Shown here: in pieces, positions 5,528 through 13,077 of the stretch
Layout: each line of letters opens with the position of its first letter
Numbering within the stretch: the stretch's first letter is position 1
The notes under the pieces: generated by a model
Told to the model about the DNA's origin: nothing
The model's database searches: none
What the model saw: only the letters and a program-made list of their open reading frames with translations
Translations under genes and position numbers: made by a program
Assembly: GCA_031380225.1 (NCBI GenBank)
Contig: JANNFX010000059.1
Location: 1 to 13,079, forward strand
Length of the DNA stretch: 13,079 bases
Source: JANNFX01 sp031380225
GTDB lineage: Bacteria; Pseudomonadota; Alphaproteobacteria; Rhizobiales; Hyphomicrobiaceae
Direction: 5' to 3'

Positions 5528-6489
5528 GGCTGCATCTCCGTTGGTGAAAAATCTGGTTTGAGTAGATACGCCAGAAGTTTTTGCTGCCCTGTGACAAGCA
5601 TAACGTCCGCGCGTGAATTGAGTGGAATACGGCGGGTCCGGCCAGCATCGGCTGGTGGGCCGTCAAGTTCGATGCGCGCGGCATAGCTGGCTTCGCCGTT
5701 TCGTTTGCCGGCCGTGCGGTCAGGCGATTGCCAAACCAAGACCGCAGGCGCTGCGTCGCGGCCGGTCATGCCTTGGAGGGCAAACGAGACTTTGGCTGGC
5801 ATACCAAGCCGTGTCTTTGCAGCTTCTTCCGGTGACAGGCGGACGCCGATCGTCGTCCGGTCGCTGGCCGGTTCGATTTCCGCAACCGGCGTACCTGGCA
5901 TCAGCATGGCGCCACGGCTGGACGCCGCCAATGATACAACGCGGCCGCCGGCCGGTGCCCTGACCACAGCCTTTTCCAATTCCGCGCTGGCGGCCGTGAT
6001 TTGCGCTGATAAACGTGAGGCTTCGTCGCGGGCCTCTGCGACCTTGCGCTCAAGGTCTTTGAGGTGCTGCGCCGTCGCGAGCTTGCGGCTGAACAAGTCG
6101 GTTGCGGTTGAGACCTCGGCGCCAAGCACCTCGAGTTGATGTGTGGCAGCTTCAGATTGGGCCTTCAGGGCGCCGATTTGCTGATCAATGAACGTGGTGT
6201 CGAACGTCAACAAAACGTCGCCGGTCGAAACGGATTGACCTTCGATAACTTTGACTTCAGCGACCGTCCCGCCACCAGCATGGCGCACGATCTCAGGCTT
6301 TCCGCCGCCAATGACTTTGCCTGATAGCGCAATTCCAGTTTGCACGTTCGTCACGGCAGCCACGCCAAAGCACACGACCGAAAACATTATGGCCGCGGCG
6401 ATGCCTGCCACCAGCGGCGCACGAATGTCGAGAGCGGGCAGGGTGGCCTTGGTTTGGTTCGGCGGCGATGTGCGGTGTGTGCTGGTCAT
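5524..6489 (-). CDS. Type I secretion membrane fusion protein, HlyD/PrtE family (compact)
   Basis: These proteins form the periplasmic adaptor between an inner-membrane ABC exporter and a TolC-type channel. In 321 residues there is a cytoplasmic tail, one membrane segment (25-47), a first lipoyl half (HAGGGTVAEVKVIEGQSVST, 70-89, then GDVLLTFD), a helical hairpin (about 98-175), the second lipoyl half (RAPAGGRVVSL, 177-187, with GTPVAEIEP), and a beta-barrel part to the end. Family members are usually about 400-450 residues; the shortening lies mainly in the coiled-coil hairpin, roughly 75 residues here. The start at 6489 lies 20 bp after the ABC gene; its AAGGA is about 17 nt upstream, too far for a good ribosome binding site, so it may rely on coupling to the ABC gene. 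It overlaps the next gene by 4 bp. Confidence 0.9.
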   Translation of the reverse strand: MTSTHRTSPPNQTKATLPALDIRAPLVAGIAAAIMFSVVCFGVAAVTNVQTGIALSGKVIGGGKPEIVRHAGGGTVAEVKVIEGQSVSTGDVLLTFDTTFIDQQIGALKAQSEAATHQLEVLGAEVSTATDLFSRKLATAQHLKDLERKVAEARDEASRLSAQITAASAELEKAVVRAPAGGRVVSLAASSRGAMLMPGTPVAEIEPASDRTTIGVRLSPEEAAKTRLGMPAKVSFALQGMTGRDAAPAVLVWQSPDRTAGKRNGEASYAARIELDGPPADAGRTRRIPLNSRADVMLVTGQQKLLAYLLKPDFSPTEMQP

Positions 6490-6509
6490 GGTATTATTGG
6501 CTGTCGTCC

Positions 6510-8102
6510 TTACGCGGCATGAGGTTGGAACTGCGGGCGATACATGCCCTGTATGCGGCCACCGTCTAAAACGGCAACTTCGCCGGCGAGAGCCGCCAGA
6601 CGCTGGTCAGTGGTTGCTATCGCAATGCCACAGCCTGCACGCATCATCGACCGCAGCGTATCAACAAGTTGACTAAGCCCGGCATCGCCTGTTGCGAATT
6701 CAGGATGATCGAGCACGCACACCAATGGTGTGCCATGCAGCGCTCGCGCCAGGCTGACGGCCGCACGTTCACGCGGACTGAGGAGGGTGCCCCGAGGTCC
6801 AACTTGGGTCTCGTAAGCCTGTGGTAAGGCGGCAAAAATTGCGTGGACACCGGCGCGCAAGGCGGCAGTTGCAACCGGCATTGTGTCAGCGGGCGAGAAG
6901 CCGGCGATGTTCTCGGCGATTGTGCCGTCAAAAATCGGGGCGTCAACCGCAGCATAGCTAACTGGCAGCCGCGGCATCGAGCGCTGGCGCTGCATCAAGG
7001 GCAGGCCGCCAATTATCGCCGATCCCGTCGAGGGTTGGATAGCACCAGCCAGCACTGCCAAAAGCGTTGACTTGCCGGACGAAGCCGGTCCGTCAACCAA
7101 CAGACAACGGCCTGGATCAATAGAGATCGAAATATCCTGCAGAGCCGCATTCGAGCGGCCTGAATAAACGACGCTAACGGCCGTCAATTCCAAGGGTCCA
7201 AGGCCGAGTTTTGCGGCCGGCACAGCATCCGCTGGCAGCGCGATCAAATGTTTATGAGCTGCGCGAGCTTTGCGCAGCGCAGGCGCTGATGCAGCAGCGC
7301 CAGCGAGATCTAGAATCAGGCAATGCAATAAGAAGGCAGCCGCGAGTAAATGCCCGGCTCCGACTGTGCCGGCAATCATCAGATGCGCACCAGCACAAAT
7401 CAGCGCAACGTAAGCGAGCGCCATCAGGGCGGTGTACCGCGCCCGCGATGTTAGGCAGGCCCGGCCGGTGCTGTAGTGTTGCGCAATGTGGCTGCGGTTC
7501 AATCGCTCCCAGACAGAGGCGGCTGTCTGCGTCATCGCTCTTGCCGCGATCGCCTCATTGAACCAGGCGTTTGAGCGCGCATCCTGGGGCTTGGCGGCGG
7601 CTGGCGAGGCGACTGATACAAGCCAGATCAACGCAGCTGCGCCAGATGCGATGCAACCGAATACGACATCCAAAGCGAATAAAGCGGCAAGCAGGGCCGG
7701 TGACCAAACAGCATTGAGGATCGCGCGCGCGTGGCCGTCGTCCAAAAACGCAGTGACGTGGCCAAGCGCACGGCGATCAGCGTGAAGTTCGGAGGCTGGG
7801 CGGGCGATCTTCAAGCCATTGGCTAGAATGTGTTCGCCAAGATTGTGATCGAGCCACAGGCTGGTGCGGAGCAGGATCGTGTCACGCGATCCCTCTAATA
7901 TCGCGCGTGCCGTTGCGGCACCTGCGGCCAACATTGCGAGCACGGCGAGGAGTTCGAAGTTGCCCGTGGGCAGCACCGTTTGAAAGATCAGGACTGTGAT
8001 ATAGGGCGTGGCCAGCATCATGAGAGTGATGAGACCGCTGAGAAACAGGCACGCCGCCATAGAGCTGCGTGCCTGTCTCAGCATCCGCCGCGAGGTACGC
8101 AT
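6510..8102 (-). CDS. Type I secretion ABC exporter (PrtD-like) with degenerate ATPase motifs
   Basis: A 530-residue half-transporter: six membrane segments (about 17-40, 51-69, 133-149, 150-166, 225-244, 247-273) then a nucleotide-binding domain. It should export the RTX protein encoded upstream. Walker A is intact (GPASSGKST, 338-346). The other motifs deviate: the Q-loop position before DAPIFDGTIAENI is Val386 instead of Gln, the signature is LSPRE (441-445) instead of LSGGQ, Walker B reads VCVLDHPE (461-468) with His466 where the catalytic Glu belongs, and the H-loop reads ATTDQ with Asp499 for His. The frame is intact, with GAGGA six bases before the ATG, so it is not an obvious pseudogene. 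PrtD-type proteins usually have about 550-590 residues. A function as the inactive half of a heterodimer, or ATP binding with slow hydrolysis, is inferred. Confidence 0.9.
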   Translation of the reverse strand: MRTSRRMLRQARSSMAACLFLSGLITLMMLATPYITVLIFQTVLPTGNFELLAVLAMLAAGAATARAILEGSRDTILLRTSLWLDHNLGEHILANGLKIARPASELHADRRALGHVTAFLDDGHARAILNAVWSPALLAALFALDVVFGCIASGAAALIWLVSVASPAAAKPQDARSNAWFNEAIAARAMTQTAASVWERLNRSHIAQHYSTGRACLTSRARYTALMALAYVALICAGAHLMIAGTVGAGHLLAAAFLLHCLILDLAGAAASAPALRKARAAHKHLIALPADAVPAAKLGLGPLELTAVSVVYSGRSNAALQDISISIDPGRCLLVDGPASSGKSTLLAVLAGAIQPSTGSAIIGGLPLMQRQRSMPRLPVSYAAVDAPIFDGTIAENIAGFSPADTMPVATAALRAGVHAIFAALPQAYETQVGPRGTLLSPRERAAVSLARALHGTPLVCVLDHPEFATGDAGLSQLVDTLRSMMRAGCGIAIATTDQRLAALAGEVAVLDGGRIQGMYRPQFQPHAA

Positions 8103-8132
8103 AACAATTCCTCGGTCCGGTTCTTTTGGCTA

Positions 8133-8153
8133 GGCCGCATGGTTGATGCGGTC
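8133..8153 (-). promoter_or_regulatory. Hairpin in front of the ABC exporter gene
   Basis: CCGCAT (8135-8140) and ATGCGG (8146-8151) form a 6-bp stem with a 5-nt loop, extended by a G-T and a G-C pair at 8133-8134 and 8152-8153. It lies about 30 nt upstream of the ABC start in the transcript. No U-run follows on the minus strand (TAGCCAAAAG comes next), so it is not an intrinsic terminator. It could tune expression of exporter against substrate. Confidence 0.4.
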
Positions 8154-8231
8154 TTGACCAGATCTCAGACTTTAGAGGCAACTCGTAAATGATCTACGAA
8201 CCAAAGCCCGTTGCTGGAGCAAATTCGTGTT

Positions 8232-8255
8232 TGCCTGCGCGAAAGCACGCGGGCA
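8232..8255 (-). promoter_or_regulatory. Hairpin after the RTX gene
   Basis: A bulged 8-bp stem (8232-8241 with 8248-8255, 6-nt loop) lies about 50 nt after the RTX stop in the transcript. The rest of the 200-bp gap to the ABC gene shows no gene. Without a U-run it is better seen as a processing or 3'-end-stabilising element, which would allow more RTX message than exporter message. Confidence 0.35.
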
Positions 8256-8302
8256 CCGATGAACAATGTGTTGCTGTTTGGCCGGGACCGGTACAGTTCC
8301 GA

Positions 8303-11300
8303 TTAGACGATGATCATTCCGGCCGACAACAGGCCCGCCGCCGTGATGCCATGCACATCTTGCAACACGACCAAATCGACATAGCCGGTTGAATGCTTGA
8401 CCGAGATCAGCGAACCACCAGCCGTGTCGGTGATATGCACCAGGCTGTCAACGCTGGCGCCCGGATAGGCCTTCGTAAATTCGCGCAAGTTCAGCTTATC
8501 ATCCGAATTGAAATCGGTGATGTAATCGGCGCCAAGTGAGTTGCCGCTCGCAGTTACTACATCTTTGACGTACCAGATGAACTGGTCTGCGCCCTTGCCG
8601 CCAGTGTAGACATCCGATCCACCCATGCCGCGGAACGTATCGTTGCCAGCTCCGCCGTCGAAGTAGTTGGCCGTCTTGCCACCCTTGAAGTTGTCGTCAA
8701 AGCCTGTGCCGACGTATTTCTCGATGCCGTCGGTCTTGTCGTCGGTGTAGCCGGTGACAGTTTTCTTGCTTGCATCGACATTGATGGCGCGGGTTGCATT
8801 CGAGTAGTCGAGCACGTCAAAGCCCGAACCGCCGACGTATTTGTCACTGCCGTCGCCGGCGAGGAAAAGGTCGTCACCCGACCCGCCAGCAACGTAGTCA
8901 TCGCCGTTGCCGTCGCTCAAAACGTCATTGCCCGAACCGCCATCGATGTTGTCGTTGCCTTCGCCGCCGTCAAGTTTGTCGTTGCCGGCGCCGCCAGCGA
9001 TCTTGTCATCGCCCTTGCCGCCCCAGATTGCGCTGTCGACGCTGCTGCCAGTCAGAATGTCGTTGTAGGCCGATCCGGCGATGCCTTCGAAGTTCAGAAC
9101 CTTGTCAATGCCAAGTCCGATTGCAGTGCCCTTAGCGAGATCAACAACGACGCCCAAGTTGGCATTCGACATGTCGAGAATATCGAAGCCAATGCCACCG
9201 TCGAGGGTGTCATTGCCAGCGCCTGCGATGAACAAGTCATTGCCGCCGTTGCCGTAGGCGAAATCGTTGCCGTCGCCGTCGATCAAGGTATTGGCGCCTG
9301 CGCCGCCGTACAACTTGTCGTTGCCAGCACCGCCGTCGATGTAATCGCTGTCGGTGCCGCGATCGTAGGAGATCGAAAGCGTTGACGATTTGGTTGCGCT
9401 GCCACCTGTTGCTTCAGTGCTTGTTGCGGCAACCGTCAACGTCAAATCGGTTGAAGTTGCGGCAGTCAGTGACAGGCCAGCGAGTTGCGCCGTCGTCAAT
9501 GACCACGAACCGTCGAGATTGCGGGTGCCTGCAGAAAGCGTTGCCGACGCTGGAACGCCTGTGACGCGTAACGACAAGGTTTCCGAGCCATCAGTATCCG
9601 TCAAAGCAGCCGCGATGTTGAGCGCGACTGTCTTAGACTGTGCTGCGCCACCGCCATAAATGGTGTCGTCGCCACTGCCGCCGTAGATTTTGTCATTGCC
9701 AGCCGTGCCGGTTAGCGTGTCGTTGCCGGTCGTGCCGTTCAATGTGATGCCGGTGGCAACGTTCTGTACATTCGCAACTGTCAGCGCCGGCGCATCAGCG
9801 ACGGCTGCGATACCGACGTTGACGAACTGGGTCGTCCAGCCACCATTGTTGTCAGTGACTTTGACCGAGAATTGGTCGTTGCCGCTATAGTTTGCAGCGC
9901 CCTTATAACTATATCCGCCAGTTGCGCTGTTGAGCGAGACAGTGCCGTTCGCCGGGCCGTTGGCAACGGCATAAGAAAGTGTGTCGCCGTCGATATCCGA
10001 AGCTACAACTTGGCCCGAGACGGCAGTGTCTTCATTCGTCGAAAGCGAAACTGAAGCCGCAGCTACCGGGCCGTCATTGACGGCTGCAATACCGACTGAA
10101 ACAGTCTGAACAACTGAACCACCCTGGCCATCACTGACCGAAACTTGGAAGCTATCTCCGCCATTGAAGTTCGCGCCCGGTGTATACGTATATGCGCCAG
10201 TTGCTGCGTTGAGCGAGACAGTGCCGTTAGCCGGGCCATTAGCCAACGAGAATGCAAGCGTGTCTGCTTCAATATCCGAAGCCATGACTTGGCCCGAAAC
10301 CGCAGTGTCTTCATCAGCTGAAAGTGAAACAGAAGCCTCAGCAACCGGGCCATCGTTGACGGCCGCGACGCTAACCAAAACCGATTGCGAAATGGTGCCG
10401 CCCTTGCCGTCACTGACGCTAACCTGGAAGTTGTCTCCGCCAAAGTAGTTGGCGTTCGGGACATACGTATATGCGCCGGTGTTCGCGTTGAGGGTCAGAG
10501 TTCCGTGAGCTGGGCCCTGTGTCAATGCATAGGCAAGTGTGTCGCCATCAACATCGACCGCTGAAATCTGGCTGCTCAGGACCGTGTCTTCGGCAGTCGC
10601 AACTGAAACGGTCGAGGCGGCAGTCGGCGCGCTGTTGAGGAACGACGACAGCGGAACGGATTTGCCATCGACTGAAATCAAGATGTTCTCAGTCACTGAT
10701 AGTGTCAGGCCAAGCGAGGTAAATGTGAAGGTTGTTCCAGTCGCCAGTGCACTCATGCCGCTGACGCCGCCGTTGCTGGCCAGCTGGGTATCCATATAGG
10801 ATTTGTAATTGGCCATATCGGACTTTAGGGCCGACGTGACCTGAGCCGACGTCAAACGAAGATCAAGAGTATCAATGCCGGCACCGCCGACAATGGTGTC
10901 GCTGCCTTGGCCTGCGACGACGACAAAGGTGTCGTTGCCGACGCCGCCATTTAATTTATTGACGCCTGCGCCGCCCCAGATGGTGTCGTTTGAGCCGTCG
11001 CCGTATATAGTGTCGTTGCCGGCTTCACCGTAGATGGTGTCATCGCCGCCGCCGCCGAAAAAGCCGTCGTCGCCATCGCCGCCGTAAAGGGTATCTTTGC
11101 CAGCATCGCCAGTCAGCGTGTCATTACCAAGTCCGCCATAGATTGTGTCATCGCCGGCTTCGCCATTGATGTTGTCGTTGCCTTCGTCGCCATAGACGAT
11201 GTCGTTGCCGCCGCCCGAGTTGATTTTGTCATTGCCTGCTAGGCCATGGATCTCATCAGCATCGAATGTGCCAACGATTGTGTCGATCCCAGTTGTTCCA

Positions 11301-11314
11301 TTAATAACGGCCAT
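8303..11314 (-). CDS. Large RTX protein with cadherin-like repeats, type I secretion substrate
   Basis: A 1003-residue acidic, cysteine-free protein without an N-terminal signal peptide. Order: about 12 RTX nonapeptides (GGxGxDxUx type) at 8-145; a linker (146-226); three cadherin-like domains of exactly 93 residues (227-319, 320-412, 413-505), each with an 'EDT', 'DIDGDTL', 'GTVSLN..TG.Y.Y' and 'F.V.VSDG.GG' pattern; a short RTX block (525-556); a further beta-domain (560-650, 'DGSWSLTTAQLAGLSL') common in RTX adhesins; RTX blocks at 655-710 and 762-912; and a C-terminal secretion domain (about 913-1003) ending in hydrophobic GMIIV. RTX repeats fold when they meet calcium outside the cell; the C-terminus is the usual uncleaved type I signal. 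GGGAG lies 8 nt before the ATG. The ABC and adaptor genes follow directly. No protease or other enzyme domain is visible, so an adhesin or matrix protein is the best inference. Confidence 0.93.
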   Translation of the reverse strand: MAVINGTTGIDTIVGTFDADEIHGLAGNDKINSGGGNDIVYGDEGNDNINGEAGDDTIYGGLGNDTLTGDAGKDTLYGGDGDDGFFGGGGDDTIYGEAGNDTIYGDGSNDTIWGGAGVNKLNGGVGNDTFVVVAGQGSDTIVGGAGIDTLDLRLTSAQVTSALKSDMANYKSYMDTQLASNGGVSGMSALATGTTFTFTSLGLTLSVTENILISVDGKSVPLSSFLNSAPTAASTVSVATAEDTVLSSQISAVDVDGDTLAYALTQGPAHGTLTLNANTGAYTYVPNANYFGGDNFQVSVSDGKGGTISQSVLVSVAAVNDGPVAEASVSLSADEDTAVSGQVMASDIEADTLAFSLANGPANGTVSLNAATGAYTYTPGANFNGGDSFQVSVSDGQGGSVVQTVSVGIAAVNDGPVAAASVSLSTNEDTAVSGQVVASDIDGDTLSYAVANGPANGTVSLNSATGGYSYKGAANYSGNDQFSVKVTDNNGGWTTQFVNVGIAAVADAPALTVANVQNVATGITLNGTTGNDTLTGTAGNDKIYGGSGDDTIYGGGAAQSKTVALNIAAALTDTDGSETLSLRVTGVPASATLSAGTRNLDGSWSLTTAQLAGLSLTAATSTDLTLTVAATSTEATGGSATKSSTLSISYDRGTDSDYIDGGAGNDKLYGGAGANTLIDGDGNDFAYGNGGNDLFIAGAGNDTLDGGIGFDILDMSNANLGVVVDLAKGTAIGLGIDKVLNFEGIAGSAYNDILTGSSVDSAIWGGKGDDKIAGGAGNDKLDGGEGNDNIDGGSGNDVLSDGNGDDYVAGGSGDDLFLAGDGSDKYVGGSGFDVLDYSNATRAINVDASKKTVTGYTDDKTDGIEKYVGTGFDDNFKGGKTANYFDGGAGNDTFRGMGGSDVYTGGKGADQFIWYVKDVVTASGNSLGADYITDFNSDDKLNLREFTKAYPGASVDSLVHITDTAGGSLISVKHSTGYVDLVVLQDVHGITAAGLLSAGMIIV
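9800..10636 (-). repeat. Three tandem 279-bp repeats in the RTX gene
   Basis: Units 10636-10358, 10357-10079 and 10078-9800 each encode one 93-residue cadherin-like domain, without length variation. Units two and three are most alike, sharing almost all residues of their first third (NDGPVA.ASVSLS..EDTAVSGQV). Such repeats can change number by recombination. Confidence 0.85.
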
Positions 11315-11616
11315 TGGCTTCAGCTCCCGATTCAGCCAGTGAAGACTATCTGTCCGGGAAGGTACGCTTCAGGAGCTGAGGAACCTTTAGAGCTTTGCCT
11401 CGAATTTTATCGGTTGTTGGTTTTTTCAGTTTCGGTAAAATTTGAATTAAATCCAATTTCATAGCCCGAGCGCGGTATTTCAAGCGTTTCAGGCAAAAGC
11501 GCTGGCTAGGGCTCTCTACCTTTCCTAAGTTTAAGTCAGGTCTGGCCCGAACTGCCATTATAAGGTGGCGAAAACTGCCCGTTGCAAAAAAGCACAGACG
11601 TTAAGAGGTTTGACGC
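11315..11616. other. Divergent promoter region of the RTX operon and the secreted-protein pair
   Basis: This 302-bp gap separates two divergent operons. Its centre (about 11400-11465) is clearly A/T-rich, with TTTTTT and AATTTGAATTAAAT runs, unlike the flanking genes, and may be bent DNA or a binding site for a nucleoid protein. On the plus strand TATAAG at 11559-11564 could be a -10 box for the gene at 11617, but the -35 is poor (TCAGGT). No strong promoter pair was found for the RTX gene. No open reading frame with a ribosome binding site is seen. Confidence 0.5.
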
Positions 11617-12249
11617 ATGTTTCGCCCCGCCGTTCTAACTGCCGCCGCCGTCGCGTCCGTACTTGTTGCCACGGCCGCCGCAGCCAATGCCGCGAATTGC
11701 GCAGCCGATGTGCAGGCCGCTTTTACCAAACAACACGCCATGAAGGCTTTTCGCAGTGCGATTTCTTCGCCTGCTACGCCGAACCGGCCGACAGAGACCA
11801 TCGACTATCAGCCGCCGATGAAGATGTACCGGAAGATTATTGATCCGGAGCAAGAGTTTCCGATCGAGACCATGGGCTGGGGAAACCGGGCGTGGAGCCG
11901 TGAGGGCGCCGACTGGTTCGAGCTCAAACCTCAAATCGCAGCGCAAGTTGAACTCCATTTGCGCGACCAGTTCGAAAAGCCTCCTGAAGTAAAGGCTGAA
12001 TTCGATTGCCTCGGCAAAGTGACTGTCGATGGTAAGGAATACACTGGCTTTCAGACTAAGCCGGAAAAGAGCGGCGATAGCGGCGATTTGATTTCACGCA
12101 TGATTTACGTCGATCCGGCGACCGGGTTGCCTGCGTTCAATCTCATCGGCTTCGTTGGCTCCGATAAGCCGGCACTGGCTCGCGAGGCTTACACCTATCC
12201 CGACGACATCGATATTGTTGCACCGGAAAGCGCGCCGGCCGCGCCTTAA
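11617..12249 (+). CDS. Secreted protein of unknown function, tandem paralog 1
   Basis: A 210-residue protein with a clear Sec signal peptide: positive start, hydrophobic Ala-rich stretch, likely cut after ANA at residue 25. The mature part has two cysteines, 28 and 131, probably a disulfide in the periplasm. Other marks are YRKIIDPEQEFP, ADWFEL (98-103), DGKEYTGFQ, IYVDPATGLPA (163-173) and a C-terminal YPDDIDIVAP. These are shared with the next gene, so the two are paralogs. The general pattern (beta strands with a 'YvDp.TGLPar' turn and 'Y.FP' near the end) recalls LolA/LprG-like fold proteins, which bind lipids, but that is a weak comparison. AGAGG lies 8 nt before the ATG. Confidence 0.85.
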   Translation: MFRPAVLTAAAVASVLVATAAAANAANCAADVQAAFTKQHAMKAFRSAISSPATPNRPTETIDYQPPMKMYRKIIDPEQEFPIETMGWGNRAWSREGADWFELKPQIAAQVELHLRDQFEKPPEVKAEFDCLGKVTVDGKEYTGFQTKPEKSGDSGDLISRMIYVDPATGLPAFNLIGFVGSDKPALAREAYTYPDDIDIVAPESAPAAP

Positions 12250-12298
12250 TGATGGCAACCCTTCAAGATATCCCGCTTAAACTCAGGAGTTAGACGTT

Positions 12299-12961
12299 AT
12301 GCGCCGCATTGTTTTCCTTTCGCTCGCTCTGATCACAGGCGCCTTCGCCGCCAACCCGGCTGCTGCCGATTGCACCGCGGAGGTCGGCAAGGCGTTCGAG
12401 ATGCAGTCGAAGAAGCCGTTCGTCCGCAAGGATACCCGAATGTTGACCGAGCAGGGTCCAGTCAACATGGTGCTCGAATTCCAGTTGCCGGACCGTATGC
12501 GCCAAGTCGTGACCCCGATTATTGATCCGAAGCCGACCGAAATGATCGTCATTGGCTTGCGGGCCTGGACGCAAGACAACGGTGAGTGGTTTGAGTTGCC
12601 GCCAGCTGCTGCTGAACAGGCGGTTGAGTTCATGAAGAAGTCGTTGGCGCAAAACGGCACTGATATGGGAAGCTTTGAGTGTAAAGGCGCCGAAAAGCTC
12701 GATGGCAAGGAGCTGCGCGCCTATCAGGGCGCGATGGAGGTTTCTCAGCAAAACAAGGATATGGCCAAGCAGCAAGGCATCCCGGATTCGGAAGTGAAGT
12801 CGCAGAATGAAGCTGTGCGTCTGGTTTATGTCGATCCCGAAACCGGCTTGCCTGCCCGCGCTGTTTATGGCCGTAAAGATAAACCGGAAAGCCCGATCTA
12901 TAAGGAAGTCTATTCGTTCCCGGACACGCTCGACATCAAAGAGCCGGTGATCAAGAAATAA
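12299..12961 (+). CDS. Secreted protein of unknown function, tandem paralog 2
   Basis: A 220-residue protein with a signal peptide probably cut after AAA at residue 23. Cysteines 25 and 128 are 103 residues apart, the same spacing as in the upstream paralog. Shared marks are FQLPDRMRQVV with IIDP, GEWFEL (95-100), DGKELRAYQG, VYVDPETGLPA (177-187) and YSFPDTLDIKEP. It is more hydrophilic and Lys-rich than its partner and has an insertion near 147-172. It begins 49 bp after the upstream stop, with CAGGAG about 9 nt before the ATG, so the two are probably one transcript. No intrinsic terminator is visible after 12961. The family is not one I can name with certainty; a periplasmic lipid- or ligand-binding role is a guess. 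Confidence 0.87.
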   Translation: MRRIVFLSLALITGAFAANPAAADCTAEVGKAFEMQSKKPFVRKDTRMLTEQGPVNMVLEFQLPDRMRQVVTPIIDPKPTEMIVIGLRAWTQDNGEWFELPPAAAEQAVEFMKKSLAQNGTDMGSFECKGAEKLDGKELRAYQGAMEVSQQNKDMAKQQGIPDSEVKSQNEAVRLVYVDPETGLPARAVYGRKDKPESPIYKEVYSFPDTLDIKEPVIKK

Positions 12962-13039
12962 TTCTTCAGTTACGCCTGCAAGAGCATCATGCGACGCGAA
13001 ATAGAGAATGAGTCGTGTTGTTGGGTGGAGCTTCAATCG

Positions 13040-13077
13040 TAGGCCGGATAGAGCAAAGCGAGATCCGGCAAAGCCTA
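13040..13077. repeat. REP-like palindromic repeat
   Basis: GCCGGAT (13043-13049) pairs with ATCCGGC (13063-13069) around GAGCAAAGCGAG, and TAGGC (13040-13044) with GCCTA (13073-13077) offers a nested alternative. The 'CCGGAT-GAGC-AAA-GCGA-ATCCGG' layout matches a common dispersed palindrome in alphaproteobacterial genomes, found between genes. It starts 79 bp after the last stop and runs to the window edge. Confidence 0.55.

Noticed and set aside
8794..9135. Plus-strand frames rich in Arg/Cys inside the RTX gene
   Set aside because: They are the reverse reading of Gly-Asp-Asn repeats and are expected from RTX codons.
8303..11314. CRISPR-like array in the RTX gene
   Set aside because: The repeats are in-frame 27-bp RTX and 279-bp domain units with protein-level conservation, not constant repeats with unique spacers.
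12290..13036. 248-aa minus-strand open frame opposite the second secreted protein
   Set aside because: It mirrors the codon structure of the plus-strand gene, which has a signal peptide, paralog and ribosome binding site; the mirrored protein has no recognisable feature.
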